NCBI RefSeq assembly: GCF_014641635.1
Contig: NZ_BMIC01000001.1
Location: forward strand, 750,641-814,640
Origin: Aquaticitalea lipolytica
GTDB taxonomy: Bacteria; Bacteroidota; Bacteroidia; Flavobacteriales; Flavobacteriaceae
Direction: 5' to 3'
Length of the DNA: 64,000 nt
In this document: positions 23,557 to 34,000 of the stretch, piece by piece
Numbering within the stretch: position 1 is the first letter of the stretch
How the letters are laid out: each line of letters begins with the position of its first letter
Translations under genes and position numbers: made by a program
Notes under the pieces: generated by a model
Database searches by the model: none
The model's input: only the letters and a program-made list of their open reading frames with translations
What the model was told of the DNA's origin: nothing

Positions 23557-25554
23557 ATGGCTGGACTCTTTTTAAACTTTTTCAAAGTAAACCTAGAAAA
23601 CGATGAGTTTGATTTATCAAATATCTCATACTCAGATTATGAGTCCAAGGAAGACTATTTTGAATTACAAGACAATTATCCAGACCATCAATTTTATCGT
23701 GTTAATAGTAGAATTCATTATTGGAGCAAAAATGGCTCAAGTAAATTACTTCCATTAAACAGTATTAAATCTAGAGTTAATTCGAAAACTGAACCAAAAA
23801 TTATAAGCAAGATAGTTGAATCTTGTTTGATGAATGTCCTCGTTAATGATGAACGCCTTGAAGTTAACAGAAAGAGCCATTCATACTCTTGGGATGTATT
23901 GTCATCTAATAATATTCTTAAAGGGATTAAGGGTTTAGCTGCATTCAATTGCTATAATATAACTCCTAGATTTATTAGAAAAAATGATAATGTAATATTA
24001 GGATTTACGATATCATTAAGGACAAAATTTAAGTTTTTAAATGATCGAAAAACTCTTGAAGCAAATGGTTTTGACACTGTTGGTTTAAAAGGGGATGAAA
24101 ATGAAATTTATCCCAATACGCCTGCCGTAAAGAGATATGTCGAGGCTATGGGTTATTCAGCCGTATATGAGAGTTTCAGAAAAACACATTTTAATAATCA
24201 GAAAAATTATGAAGGCATCTTCAAATTTGTCAGTTGGTTAAATAGCAATATTATTCCTAAAGTAAAGCTCCCAAATGGAAGTTCTCTAAAACCAATAACA
24301 TTTTACAATATTCCATCAACAGAATTCAACCATCAAATTTTAAGACGACCAAAAAGATATTTTTATTCTGGTCAAGAAGACACAAAAAACCTTAAATATT
24401 ATAACCAGAAAGTAAAAGAGTATAAACCTGCTTCATTTGATGAAATAGATTCCGTTGTCCAAATTGGTGTTATTTGTCCAAAAAAACACGAAGGAAGAAC
24501 AGAAACGTTTCTAAAAACTGTAAAAAACAGACTAGAAACAGAACTGCACATTAAGCACATAACTTTTGTCACTAAGTTTATTGAAGATGAAAGATTAGAG
24601 TCTTATGCAAGTGTTTTATATGATGAAGAATTACAAAAGTCTAAAACGGTCATTGTAGTTGTTAGTGAAGACCAAAAAATAATTCCAGTAAAACAATCTC
24701 CTTACTATTATTGTAAAGCCAAATTAATTGGCATGGGTATTCCAACCCAATTAATTAGAGTTGAAACTGTTAATACAGGTGTCAATTCATTTGCAATGAC
24801 AAACTTAACTCTCAATATTTATGCGAAAATTGGTGGTACAGCTTGGACAATAGAAAAAGAAGATAAACTCAAAAAAGAATTTATCATAGGAATTGGTTCT
24901 ACAACATTAGATGATGGAAACCACGTTTTAGGGTTAGCCCAGATTTTTGACCCTGATGGGCGTTATCTTGTTGGTGACTGTGCTCCAGTATCTACTTTTG
25001 ACAACTATAAAGAGAATTTAAAGACTTTTCTAAAGAGGATTATTAAAGAAGAAATAGAAAGTGCTTCAATAAGCGGTAGTGAAGAGTTTAGATTGATATT
25101 TCATATATATAAAAGTCCGAGTAGCGAATATGAACTTTCTGCTGTCAAAGAAGTTATAGAACTGTTTCGTGAGTATTCATTTACTTTTGCACTTATTCAC
25201 TTAGCATATGGTCACAATTACCGTCTTTTCTACGGGCAGGGGACTCAGAAAGTATCTAAAGGATTATATTTGCCAATAGATGACTATGAAGCTCTTCTAA
25301 ATTTTGTTCCTCACAGCAACCTACCTTTAAAGATAAGATTAGATGGACGTTCAACATTTCAAGACTTACAATATCTTTCACAACAAGTTTATTGGTTTTC
25401 AGACTTATCACATAGAAGTTATATGCCAGCCAAAAGAACTGTAACATTAATGTATCCAAGTTTGATGGTAGCTTTGACAGAAAAACTAAAAGAAATTGAT
25501 GGGTGGGATTTTGACAGATTAAAGCATATAAATGATAAATTATGGTTCATCTAA
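23557..25554 (+). CDS. prokaryotic Argonaute with degenerate PIWI active site
   Basis: Guide-directed nucleic-acid-binding protein. A MID domain (about residues 305-425) contains the 5'-phosphate pocket pattern SPYYYCKAKLIGMGIPTQ, and the block NLTLNIYAKIGGTAW is typical of Argonautes. The PIWI domain (about 440-660) starts IIGIGSTTLDD, where active enzymes have an Asp (GxD), and the later FHIYKSP segment lacks the expected acidic residue. The catalytic tetrad is thus broken, and target cutting is unlikely. At 665 residues it is longer than short pAgos, with about 300 N-terminal residues. It overlaps a nuclease gene by 13 bases, as in inactive long-B pAgo abortive systems. Confidence 0.85.
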   Translation: MAGLFLNFFKVNLENDEFDLSNISYSDYESKEDYFELQDNYPDHQFYRVNSRIHYWSKNGSSKLLPLNSIKSRVNSKTEPKIISKIVESCLMNVLVNDERLEVNRKSHSYSWDVLSSNNILKGIKGLAAFNCYNITPRFIRKNDNVILGFTISLRTKFKFLNDRKTLEANGFDTVGLKGDENEIYPNTPAVKRYVEAMGYSAVYESFRKTHFNNQKNYEGIFKFVSWLNSNIIPKVKLPNGSSLKPITFYNIPSTEFNHQILRRPKRYFYSGQEDTKNLKYYNQKVKEYKPASFDEIDSVVQIGVICPKKHEGRTETFLKTVKNRLETELHIKHITFVTKFIEDERLESYASVLYDEELQKSKTVIVVVSEDQKIIPVKQSPYYYCKAKLIGMGIPTQLIRVETVNTGVNSFAMTNLTLNIYAKIGGTAWTIEKEDKLKKEFIIGIGSTTLDDGNHVLGLAQIFDPDGRYLVGDCAPVSTFDNYKENLKTFLKRIIKEEIESASISGSEEFRLIFHIYKSPSSEYELSAVKEVIELFREYSFTFALIHLAYGHNYRLFYGQGTQKVSKGLYLPIDDYEALLNFVPHSNLPLKIRLDGRSTFQDLQYLSQQVYWFSDLSHRSYMPAKRTVTLMYPSLMVALTEKLKEIDGWDFDRLKHINDKLWFI

Positions 25555-26555
25555 TAGACAAATACAAACAAGAACGGGAGAGTGTTTTGATTCAAGAAAA
25601 CATTCAATCTTCATTTTATCGTTTTATATCTAAAGAGCCTATAAATTATACACTAGCTGGTCAAGAAGAGCTTGCCAATAGAGGGTTTAAAGGTGAAACA
25701 CTTTCTGATAGCGAAATTAAAATTCTTACTTCAAGTAGTAATAAAAAAAATCAAATAGATAATAACATATTCAAATTAATCGGATTATTCCTAGCTAGTA
25801 GCACTTCACAAGAACTTAAAAAAATTGTTGAAACAAAATTCGACTCCAGCTCAATGGAAAACCAATATATTCTATATAAAGCCTTTCCTTTACTATTTAA
25901 AGAAAGGATGGCTAATAGCGCTAAGGGTAATAACTATTCGGTTATTAGACACATCTTTGGTGAGCAAATTAACGAAGAAGAACTTAAAGAGACAATCAAT
26001 GCTATGGTTATCTCATCTTTAGGCTTACAGGAGTTAATTATATTAGAAGATTATATAAAACAAGATATTGCTACTACCTATAATAATCTTCAGCCTTTAG
26101 ATTTAGTAAAACAAGTTATTGATAATTTCCCTGAAGCCATTAAACAAATAAAATCAAGAAGAAAAGGAAAAGACGTATTCCAATTTAAAGATGAATATGA
26201 TGTTCAAGATATCTTATACATTATGCTCAAACCTATCTTCCCAAAAATGAAAGCTGAAGACCCAATAGAAAAAGTAGGTTCAACTTCAACGAAAATAGAT
26301 TTAATCCTTCGTGAAGAAAAAATCTTAATTGAAGTGAAAATGATAAAGGAGAATGATAATGACGAGAGTAAATTTATCAAACAATTAAAAGAAGACATTC
26401 AATCTTATTATGTTTGTCAATGGATGAAACATCTAGTCTGCTTTATTTATGACCCGCAAGACAAAACAAAAGACAGAACTAATTTTTATGATTTGAATGG
26501 TATACAAACAATAAATGGTAAAACATTTGAGGTGGATGTCATAGTTTTAAAGTAA
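25542..26555 (+). CDS. PD-(D/E)XK nuclease, effector partner of the Argonaute
   Basis: The C-terminal part shows a restriction-endonuclease-like core: DVQDILYIMLKPIFPKMKAED, then TKIDLILREEKILIEVKMI with the Asp near residue 250 and the E-x-K near 264-266. A helical N-terminal region of about 210 residues may bind the Argonaute. The start codon lies inside the last codons of the Argonaute gene, so the two are translated together. By analogy with known inactive-pAgo operons, guide/target binding would trigger DNA degradation by this protein. That function is inferred, not shown. Confidence 0.8.
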   Translation: MVHLIDKYKQERESVLIQENIQSSFYRFISKEPINYTLAGQEELANRGFKGETLSDSEIKILTSSSNKKNQIDNNIFKLIGLFLASSTSQELKKIVETKFDSSSMENQYILYKAFPLLFKERMANSAKGNNYSVIRHIFGEQINEEELKETINAMVISSLGLQELIILEDYIKQDIATTYNNLQPLDLVKQVIDNFPEAIKQIKSRRKGKDVFQFKDEYDVQDILYIMLKPIFPKMKAEDPIEKVGSTSTKIDLILREEKILIEVKMIKENDNDESKFIKQLKEDIQSYYVCQWMKHLVCFIYDPQDKTKDRTNFYDLNGIQTINGKTFEVDVIVLK

Positions 26556-26594
26556 ACATTGCAATATAGATAAAATAAAGAGTTGCAAAGAACA

Positions 26595-27059
26595 TCATTC
26601 ATCTGTGCAAACTATATATAAGTAGTAGTACCCATCATAAGAATACATCTTTTTCCCTGGTGCCCTTACCCTTTTGTTTTGATTAGCTTTTGGATGAGAC
26701 TTCATATATTTTTCAATATAGTGCTCTTCTAATTCTGAGACATAACTTGAACTTTTCGATTTGTATAACAAATACATAAAATGATAATCATTTCTGTAAT
26801 CTTTTTTATCACCTCTAATATAGGCATCTCCTGTTTTGCCAATTTTAAATTTAGTTCTGTGATGAGATATTATACTATTTATAGATATTGTGATTTTAGT
26901 TTTTAACCCTTGGTTAATTCTACCCGTTTTACACCATGATGCTTCTATTGTTGGTTTTGTACCTGACCAAAAGTCTTTCCAGAATTTATTCCAGCCAGTT
27001 TCCAACGAGGATAGGTGTGGTCTTTGATTTTTAATACCCATTACAAAAAAATTATTCAA
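26595..27059 (-). CDS. GIY-YIG-like hypothetical protein
   Basis: The second half (KFKIGKTGDAYIRGDKKDY, FMYLLYKSKSSSYVSELEEHY, a late YYLYIV) resembles GIY-YIG nuclease modules: the KIGKT-x-Arg block and the conserved Glu in a helix (SELEEHYIEKY). The first half is unrecognised. The GIY and YIG strands are not clear, so it may be an atypical or inactive member. It is convergent with the nuclease gene and lies in the defence island. A start at the seventh residue (27041) is also possible. Confidence 0.5.
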   Translation of the reverse strand: MNNFFVMGIKNQRPHLSSLETGWNKFWKDFWSGTKPTIEASWCKTGRINQGLKTKITISINSIISHHRTKFKIGKTGDAYIRGDKKDYRNDYHFMYLLYKSKSSSYVSELEEHYIEKYMKSHPKANQNKRVRAPGKKMYSYDGYYYLYIVCTDE

Positions 27060-27110
27060 CTCAAATATCGAAAATATTATGTGTATTTGGTGGATAAAGT
27101 CTATATAAAA

Positions 27111-28187
27111 TTATTCAAGCGTTGGTCTATTTTCAGCATTTCGATACCTTTCATTTCTTATTTCAGCATAATATCCAGTCAGTTTATAGGACTTAGCATG
27201 TTGTGTTTGTTTTAGAAATGATAAGTTAAGATTTATCATAAATGGATTACGGTGGTGCTGTACCGTAACAGAATGTGTTCCATCTTTATTGGTTATGGAA
27301 TCATGGTTTTTTGTTTTTAATTCTTTCTGATCTTGATATTTTTTGGATTTCTCTAAAATTTGTTCGAGTTGAAAGTCAGAAACTTTTTCTGATGAAAAAA
27401 CTGATTTATTGGAGTGTAAACAAGTTAGAATGTTTAGAAATTCGATGTCTTTTGCATTCATTAGAATATTACTAAACTGTTTTTTGTTTCCAACTTTATA
27501 AACTCTAGGGTCATACATAGTTAAAAGTAAATCAGGTGATAAAGGATAAAAAATTTGCAATCCTTTACTCATAATTCCAGTATGACCGTAAGGAAATTTT
27601 CTGGACTCAAGAAACTGATTGTATTTTGATATGGGGTTGTCGCTAGTTATTAGTTCTTTATTAGTATCATTTTTCAAAAGTTTTATCTGCATATCCAATA
27701 ACATAGGCAAACTCTTAAGTAAAATATCTAAACTTATTTCGATTGCGTCATCATGGGCAAAAGAGTAATTATCAAATTCAAAATCTTCAAACTTCTTTTC
27801 AAATTTCATAGCAGTCTTTAATGATGAATCTACCATCTCATTAAATTCGTCTGCATTAGCTCTTGTTCGATAAGCTTGTAATAACATAAATAACCAAATC
27901 CAATAATAATCATCAGATTTATCTTTTGGGAGTTGTTTTGTCTTTACGACCTTCTTTAGCACATTTGAAGTTTTATCTTCTATATTTCCAAACCAATTCT
28001 CTCTTTCTAAATCTTTACCATAAAAATACTTTTCTTGAGCTTGACCATTTAAATCAGCATTTGGAATTATTTTAACTGAATCTTTGATACAAACTTTAAT
28101 GAGATTGGGGTTGTCTCTTGACGAGAAGAATCTCAAATAGAACTTAGGTACATAATGTTGTTTCTTCTTTTCCGCCATAGTATTCAA
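27111..28187 (-). CDS. DUF4238 family protein
   Basis: Diagnostic blocks are the N-terminal KKQHYVPKFYLRFFSS, the central ELITSDNPISKYN and IFYPLSPDLLLTMYD. At 358 residues the length is usual. DUF4238 proteins are soluble, often found singly next to mobile elements or in defence islands, and have no established activity. A start at MAEKKKQ (three codons later) is also plausible. It is the last gene before the tRNA-Met terminator. Confidence 0.8.
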   Translation of the reverse strand: MNTMAEKKKQHYVPKFYLRFFSSRDNPNLIKVCIKDSVKIIPNADLNGQAQEKYFYGKDLERENWFGNIEDKTSNVLKKVVKTKQLPKDKSDDYYWIWLFMLLQAYRTRANADEFNEMVDSSLKTAMKFEKKFEDFEFDNYSFAHDDAIEISLDILLKSLPMLLDMQIKLLKNDTNKELITSDNPISKYNQFLESRKFPYGHTGIMSKGLQIFYPLSPDLLLTMYDPRVYKVGNKKQFSNILMNAKDIEFLNILTCLHSNKSVFSSEKVSDFQLEQILEKSKKYQDQKELKTKNHDSITNKDGTHSVTVQHHRNPFMINLNLSFLKQTQHAKSYKLTGYYAEIRNERYRNAENRPTLE

Positions 28188-28240
28188 ACATAAGTATAAT
28201 CATATTTACAATTAAAACTTAAATTACATAATCCCTTTTT

Positions 28241-28259
28241 GTTGTACATATGTTGTACA
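28241..28259. repeat. GTTGTACA direct repeats near the island edge
   Basis: GTTGTACA occurs at 28241-28248 and 28252-28259, 11 bases apart, between the last island gene and the tRNA terminator. This might be a regulator site or a trace of the island boundary. Confidence 0.3.
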
Positions 28260-28273
28260 GTAAAAACAAAAAA

Positions 28274-28295
28274 GCCTTTCAATTTCTTGAAAGGC
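28274..28295 (-). terminator. terminator of the initiator tRNA gene
   Basis: GCCTTTCAA and TTGAAAGGC form a perfect 9-bp stem with a four-base loop, followed on the minus strand by a T-rich run. It begins 14 bases after the tRNA 3' end. Confidence 0.75.
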
Positions 28296-28308
28296 CTGAT
28301 TTTACTAG

Positions 28309-28381
<73 letters not shown>

Positions 28382-28391
28382 ATTTAGACTG

Positions 28392-28399
28392 CAAATATA
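28392..28399 (-). promoter_or_regulatory. TAnnTTTG promoter box of the tRNA-Met gene
   Basis: TATATTTG on the minus strand, 11 bases upstream of the tRNA, matches the Bacteroidota primary sigma factor -7 element. Confidence 0.6.
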
Positions 28400-28424
28400 A
28401 TAGCTTTTTCTTTATAAAAAAAAT

Positions 28425-28452
28425 AACTCCCAACAATTAATTGATGGGAGTT
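28425..28452 (-). terminator. terminator of the LRR gene
   Basis: AACTCCCA and TGGGAGTT form a perfect stem, followed on the minus strand by a T run. It lies 25 bases past the stop codon of the LRR gene. Confidence 0.7.
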
Positions 28453-28476
28453 TATTTGCTATTAATCTTTATATTT

Positions 28477-29382
28477 CTAATCTTCTGTGTCTAAAGTAGC
28501 TATAGCGCTTCTGCTTTTTGTATTTGCAAAATCAAATTGCATTAAATTAGGAAACTGAGCTTCTAATTTTACTAATTCGCCTTTAAAATCATTGTCTCCA
28601 ATCATTAAAACTTTAAGATTAACTAAGTTTGCCATCTCTGAAGGTAAATCGCCATAAAAAGCATTATTTGCAATTACCAATTCTTCAAGACTTACCATAG
28701 AACCTATTGAAGATGGAAGTGTTCCAAATAAATTATTGTCAAAAGCACTCAATACTTTTAATTCATTTAAGTTAGAAATAGTTGAAGGTAGTTTTCCTGT
28801 TAACCTATTGCTACTTATTAATAATTCTTTTAATCCTTTTATATCTGTTAGCGTGCTAGGTATTTCTCCAGATAAATTATTATTGTATAATTCTAATCTT
28901 TCTAATTTAGTTAAATTACCAATAGTTGAAGGTATTTGCCCTTCTAATCTATTCATAAATAATTGCAACGTTTTTAAAGAAGATAATTTAGTAATCTCAT
29001 TTGGCAATTGGCCATCTAATTTATTGAAAGCGATATTTAACTCTTTTAAATTTTTAAGATTCCCAATTGTTGAAGGAATAGCTCCAGAAATATCATTTCT
29101 AAAAAGATTCACTTTTTCTAAATTCACCAAATCTCCAAACTCTACTGGCAAGTTCCCTTTAAGGTTGTTAAAAGGCAAATCTAAAGCTACTACTTTATCA
29201 TCTTTTAATGTAACACCAAACCAAGTTGATACTGGAGATTGTAAATCCCAAGTAGTGTTCCAAGTTAGTCCTTGTGTAGAATTATATAAAGCAACTAAAG
29301 CTTCTTTTTCTTTTGTAGAAACGTTACCAAAAGATAGTATGGTAACTAAACAGAATAACAATGTCGTTTTTAAAGTATTCAT
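28477..29382 (-). CDS. secreted leucine-rich-repeat protein (plant-receptor-like repeats)
   Basis: A signal peptide (MNTLKTTLLFCLVTILSFG) is followed by an N-terminal cap (EALVALYNSTQGLTWNTTW) and about eight repeats of 23-24 residues with the consensus L..L.l..N.l.G.iPs.ig.L. These repeats resemble plant receptor LRRs and occur in secreted Bacteroidota proteins. No C-terminal type IX sorting domain is visible. The protein probably acts in the periplasm or at the surface as a binding scaffold. It is monocistronic, with its own terminator. Confidence 0.85.
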   Translation of the reverse strand: MNTLKTTLLFCLVTILSFGNVSTKEKEALVALYNSTQGLTWNTTWDLQSPVSTWFGVTLKDDKVVALDLPFNNLKGNLPVEFGDLVNLEKVNLFRNDISGAIPSTIGNLKNLKELNIAFNKLDGQLPNEITKLSSLKTLQLFMNRLEGQIPSTIGNLTKLERLELYNNNLSGEIPSTLTDIKGLKELLISSNRLTGKLPSTISNLNELKVLSAFDNNLFGTLPSSIGSMVSLEELVIANNAFYGDLPSEMANLVNLKVLMIGDNDFKGELVKLEAQFPNLMQFDFANTKSRSAIATLDTED

Positions 29383-29522
29383 AATGGTAGATTTTTGTGA
29401 GGGAGCACATTTATATAACGAATATAGTTGAATATCGTTTAACTACCAATTATTTTCGACGAACTGCATCTTTAGAAATTATATTTATATTTAACCAGCT
29501 GTATTTTAGCTATTTACAAAAA

Positions 29523-29705
29523 TCATTGTTCAATGCTTTCTGCTTGAAAACTAGTGATTTCATTGTTTTCTATTACTATATCAAGCTGAATTGGATTACA
29601 ACAAATTTCACAATCCTCGATGTAATTTTGATCAGAAACAGAATAATCAACAAGCATAGAAATATCTTCCCAACAATAAGGACATTGAAAAAAATACTCT
29701 TCCAT
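29523..29705 (-). CDS. CPXCG-motif cysteine-rich protein
   Basis: Sixty residues with CPYCWED near the start and EICCNPI in the middle form a small zinc ribbon, matching the CPXCG family. The family is widespread and uncharacterised. It lies 11 bases downstream of the TolC-like gene and may be the last gene of the efflux operon. Confidence 0.8.
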   Translation of the reverse strand: MEEYFFQCPYCWEDISMLVDYSVSDQNYIEDCEICCNPIQLDIVIENNEITSFQAESIEQ

Positions 29706-29716
29706 ACTTAAACTTA

Positions 29717-31042
29717 TTAAAATTGAACATTAAGCAACTCACCACTTAACAATAAAAGATTAAGTTCGGCAATTTTAGCTTGATATTTAGCTTGATTTCT
29801 GCTTAATTCAGCATTTAATAGATTCAATTGTGCTTGCCTAAATTCGATAGAAGTCACTTGTCCTAATTTGAATTTTTCTTGAGTGCGATCAAAATTATTT
29901 TTTGAAGTTAAAATATTCTCTTCCTGAACTCTGAAAATGGTTAATTTGTTTTTATAATCATCCCAAGCATTATTAAAATCTCGCTCTACACTTATTAGCA
30001 CAGACTCTTTTTGTAGTTGCTGATTTTCTAAATTTATTTTAGCGTTTTTTACTTGTGTAATAGTCCTACCTCCATCAAATAAATTCCAACTTAAATTTAC
30101 ACCTCCTGAGAGTCCTGTATTAGTAGAAACTGCCACAAAAGATGCTGCATTATTATTGTTTTTATTCCAACCATAAGTACCTGTTAGACCAACCGTTGGC
30201 AAGTAACCAGATTTATTGGCCTTAATAGTAAACTCATTAATTGCTATATTTTTTTCTATTTGTAAAAGCGATACATTATTTGACTTCATTTTATCAAAAA
30301 GATCTTGTTTACTAATATCAATTTTAAAGTTAATAAGTGTATCTACACTAAATTCATTTCCATAAGCATTTCCTAAAACAACATTTAAATCGCGCTTTGT
30401 ATTTTTTAATTGCTGTTTTGAATTGATAACATTTATACTATCGTTATTAATATCTACTTGAGCATTAAGCACTCCTAGTTTTGTGCTTTGACCATAATCA
30501 AACTGATATTGAGCTCTTACTATTCTGTCTTTAGAAATACTCAAGGTTTGCTCTAAAGCATCAACATTTTCAGAGATTTGAGCCACATTATAATAGACTG
30601 TAAACAATTGAAAAATGGTGTTTTCAATGGTTTCTCTAGCTTCCAATTCAGATAATTGATATTGTTCTTTTAAGCGTTTGTAATCATAATGCCTTCCTAA
30701 ACCATCAAACAGAGTATAATTCAAATTTAACGACGCATTATAACGTGAACTTTCTGCGCCATCTAAATTAGTAACTCTTCCATCAGAAAATTCGGCTTCA
30801 GTATTATCTAAATTATAAGTTGCACCTGCGTTTCCAGTTAATGTTGGCAAATAACCAGAATTCAATACGCTAGTGTTATTTTCTGCAATTCTGTTGTTGT
30901 TAGATGCTATTTTAATACCATAATTATTTTCCAAAGCCAATTCAATAGCCTCAGAAACCGTTAATACTTCTTGTGCTTTTACTGATATTGATAAAAATGC
31001 TATCAGTAATAATATGTTATATTTAATGTGCATTTTCTTCAT
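29717..31042 (-). CDS. TolC-family outer membrane efflux protein
   Basis: The 441-residue protein has a signal peptide (LLLIAFLSISVKAQ), then the two internal OEP repeats typical of TolC proteins: VSEAIELALENNYGIKIASNN in the first half and the long coiled helices with FRQAQLNLLNAELSRNQAKYQ near the end. It forms the outer-membrane channel for the RND pump encoded just upstream, overlapping it by 20 bases. Located last of the tripartite set. Confidence 0.92.
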   Translation of the reverse strand: MKKMHIKYNILLLIAFLSISVKAQEVLTVSEAIELALENNYGIKIASNNNRIAENNTSVLNSGYLPTLTGNAGATYNLDNTEAEFSDGRVTNLDGAESSRYNASLNLNYTLFDGLGRHYDYKRLKEQYQLSELEARETIENTIFQLFTVYYNVAQISENVDALEQTLSISKDRIVRAQYQFDYGQSTKLGVLNAQVDINNDSINVINSKQQLKNTKRDLNVVLGNAYGNEFSVDTLINFKIDISKQDLFDKMKSNNVSLLQIEKNIAINEFTIKANKSGYLPTVGLTGTYGWNKNNNNAASFVAVSTNTGLSGGVNLSWNLFDGGRTITQVKNAKINLENQQLQKESVLISVERDFNNAWDDYKNKLTIFRVQEENILTSKNNFDRTQEKFKLGQVTSIEFRQAQLNLLNAELSRNQAKYQAKIAELNLLLLSGELLNVQF

Positions 31043-34000
31043 TTTGTTCTTTTATAGCACGTTCAACTTCTTCTTTAGTAACCTCATTGCCTGTAACTAA
31101 CCATTTGGTTTTTTGCTTGATGTAATTGCTAAATGACAACAACAATGGCAGCATTAATAAAGTTAACACTGTTGCGTAAGCAATACCAAATGAAATAGAA
31201 ATAGCCATTGGTTTTAAAAATTGTGCTTGCCTGCTTTTTTCTAAAAGTAAAGGCGCTAAACCAGCAATTGTTGTTAAAGAGGTTAAAAATATGGCTCTAA
31301 AACGTGATTTTCCTGCTTCTTTTATGGCGTCGTCAAATTTTAAGCCTGATCTTAAATTAGTGTTGAATTTTCCAATAAGTACCAAACCATCATTGACCAT
31401 AATTCCTATTAAGGCAATAATGCCTAATAAGGATAAAACATTTAAAGGAAAATCTAAAAGCCAATGCCCTAATGCAACTGCAGTTAAACTAAATGGGATT
31501 AGTAAAATAAGTAAAAGTGGCTGGCTAAAACTTCTAAACGTAAAGGCAATAGTTATATAAATTAATGCTAGAATAATCAATCCCGTTTGATTAAGAGAAC
31601 CAACTAGCTTATCTTTTTCTCGACTTTGCCCTTCATAAGAAGCTGTTACTGTTGGATATTTTGAATGTAAATCAACCATAACATTATTCTCAATATCTTC
31701 CATAATATCAGAAGCACTTGTACTTGGATCTTTTAAATCGGCAGATACTTGTATTTCACGCTGACCAGATAAATGGTTAATAGCGACATCTCCTCTCTCA
31801 ATTGAATACGTAGCAATATCTTTTAAAGTGACACGCTCTCCAGAAGGCGTCACAATTCGCATATCGTCTAAATCGTTAATTGAAGCCCTATTATCTTTCT
31901 CATAACGAACCCAAACTCTAATTTCGTCTTGTCCTCTTTGAAAACGTTGTGCTTGTACACCAAAAAAACCTGCCCTAATTTGAGTCATTACAGTTCGTAA
32001 ATCCAAACCAAGTAGATATGCGCTTTCTTTAAGTTCTAATCGGATTTCTTTTATTCCAGCAGGATCGTTATCTGAAACATCTTTTAATAATGGGTTAGAC
32101 TCCAAAATTTGTTTTAACTCAACTTTGGCTGCTTTTAACTCATCAATATTATTACTTAATAATGATACAGATACAGGACTTCCACCAAAATTACCACCTG
32201 AACCAAATATTAAACGCTCTGTTCCAATTACAGGTCCAACCAGTTCTCTTAATCGATTGGCAACCAGTGATGAATTTATTTCATCTGGTCGCTCCTCTCC
32301 AGGCAACATATTAATTGCTAGTCGTGCACTAGATGAGCTATTGATACTTTTAATTGTATTTTCAAATAATACTTTATCAGTTCCTTTTAGATATTTTTCA
32401 GTGAACTCTTTATTTACAATTTCAGCTTTATCTTCAATCATAGAAATGATAGAATCAGTCACTTTTACATTAGTTCCGTTAGGCATACCTAACTCAATAG
32501 TCACTGTATCACTTGCAATACTTGGGAACATAGTAACACCAACTACACCTCCACCAATAAAACCAAAAGTCATTACAAAAAGAAAAACAAATATTCCAAA
32601 TGATAGTACTTTAAACTTGAATACAAAATCTAAAATTGGTGCATAAACTCTGTCTCTTAAAAAAGACATGATTCGGTCTCCAAAGGCATTAATCCCTCTC
32701 ATTTTAGCGAAAAACTGCTTTATTTTAGATGTTGGATTGGCTTCTTTATTTCGCTGTAATGCTTTTGAATGAGCTAAATGCGCTGGTAAAATAATTAACG
32801 CTTCAATTAATGATACCGCTAAAGTTAGCATTACAATTACAGACACTTCACCAAAAAATTCTCCAATTCTGCTTTCTAAAAACAGGAAGGTTGAAAATGC
32901 TAATAAAGTTGTGATAATGGCCGAAACTACAGGAGGAATAACTTCCATTGTACCATCTATAGCAGCATCTACTGGGCTTTTACCTTTTTCGTAATGTTGA
33001 TAAATGTTTTCAGCAATAACAATTCCGTCATCAACCAAAATACCAATAACGATAATCATCCCAAAGAGAGATAATACATTTATAGTAACATCAAACTGAC
33101 CTGCAAAAATGAACATTCCTAAAAATGAAATTGGCAACCCAAATGCTACCCAAAATGCTAATCGTGTATTAAGGAACAGTGATAAAAATATAAGTACTAA
33201 AAGCATTCCAATTACTGCGTTTTCAGTTAACAGTTTTGTACGCTGATTAAGAGTAATTGATAAATCTCTAACAACATCCAAACGAACATTGTTATGTTTT
33301 TGATTATACTCTTCAATATATTCTTTTACTTTTTCTGCTGATGTTACCAAGTCTTCATTGTTAGTACTTGTTACGCTAACATTTACAGATAAATCCTTAT
33401 TAAAGTAAGTCGCATTTGGTGTTTCAGAAAAGCGATCACGTAATACAGCTACATCTTTTAATCGAACGGTTTTGCCGTCAGGTGTTGCTCTTACAATTAT
33501 ATTAGAAAGTTCATCGCCATAATACGAGCGATTATTAGCTCTAATTAAATATTCTTCAGCATCTGTTTTAATGTTTCCTCCTGTAACTAAAATATTAGAA
33601 GTACTTACTGCTTGAGCTACTTCGGCAAAAGATATATTATATGCCAATAAACTGATTTCATTAACTGCAATTTCAATTTCTTCAGCTGGATAGCCTGAAA
33701 CTTCTACTTGGGAAATACCATCAATTGCTCTTAAATCGTTTTCAATTTGCCTACCTATTTGTTTTAGAGTTGCTAATGGAATATCTGTTCCGCTTACAGC
33801 AAAAGAAATTGTTTCTCTTACATTTTCATTTTTTGCAACAATAAGTGGTTCCATTCCTGTTGGAAACGTTGGAACTCTATCAACAGCATTTTTTACTTCC
33901 AAAAGCATAAAATCGATGCTTTCGCCTTTCTCGATTTCTACAGTAATTGTACCACTATTCTCTCTGGAAGTAGATGTCACTCTATCGACACCTTTTAAAC

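Noticed and set aside
1-28300. CRISPR array or cas genes in the defence island
   Set aside because: I saw no regular repeat-spacer structure and no Cas-like proteins.
1-28300. Insertion-sequence transposase
   Set aside because: No DDE or HUH transposase, terminal inverted repeats or target duplications were recognised; mobility genes are of the conjugation and integrase kind.
28736-29431. 231-codon plus-strand frame across the LRR gene
   Set aside because: Its periodic pattern mirrors the leucine-rich repeats on the coding strand; it is a by-product of the repeats.
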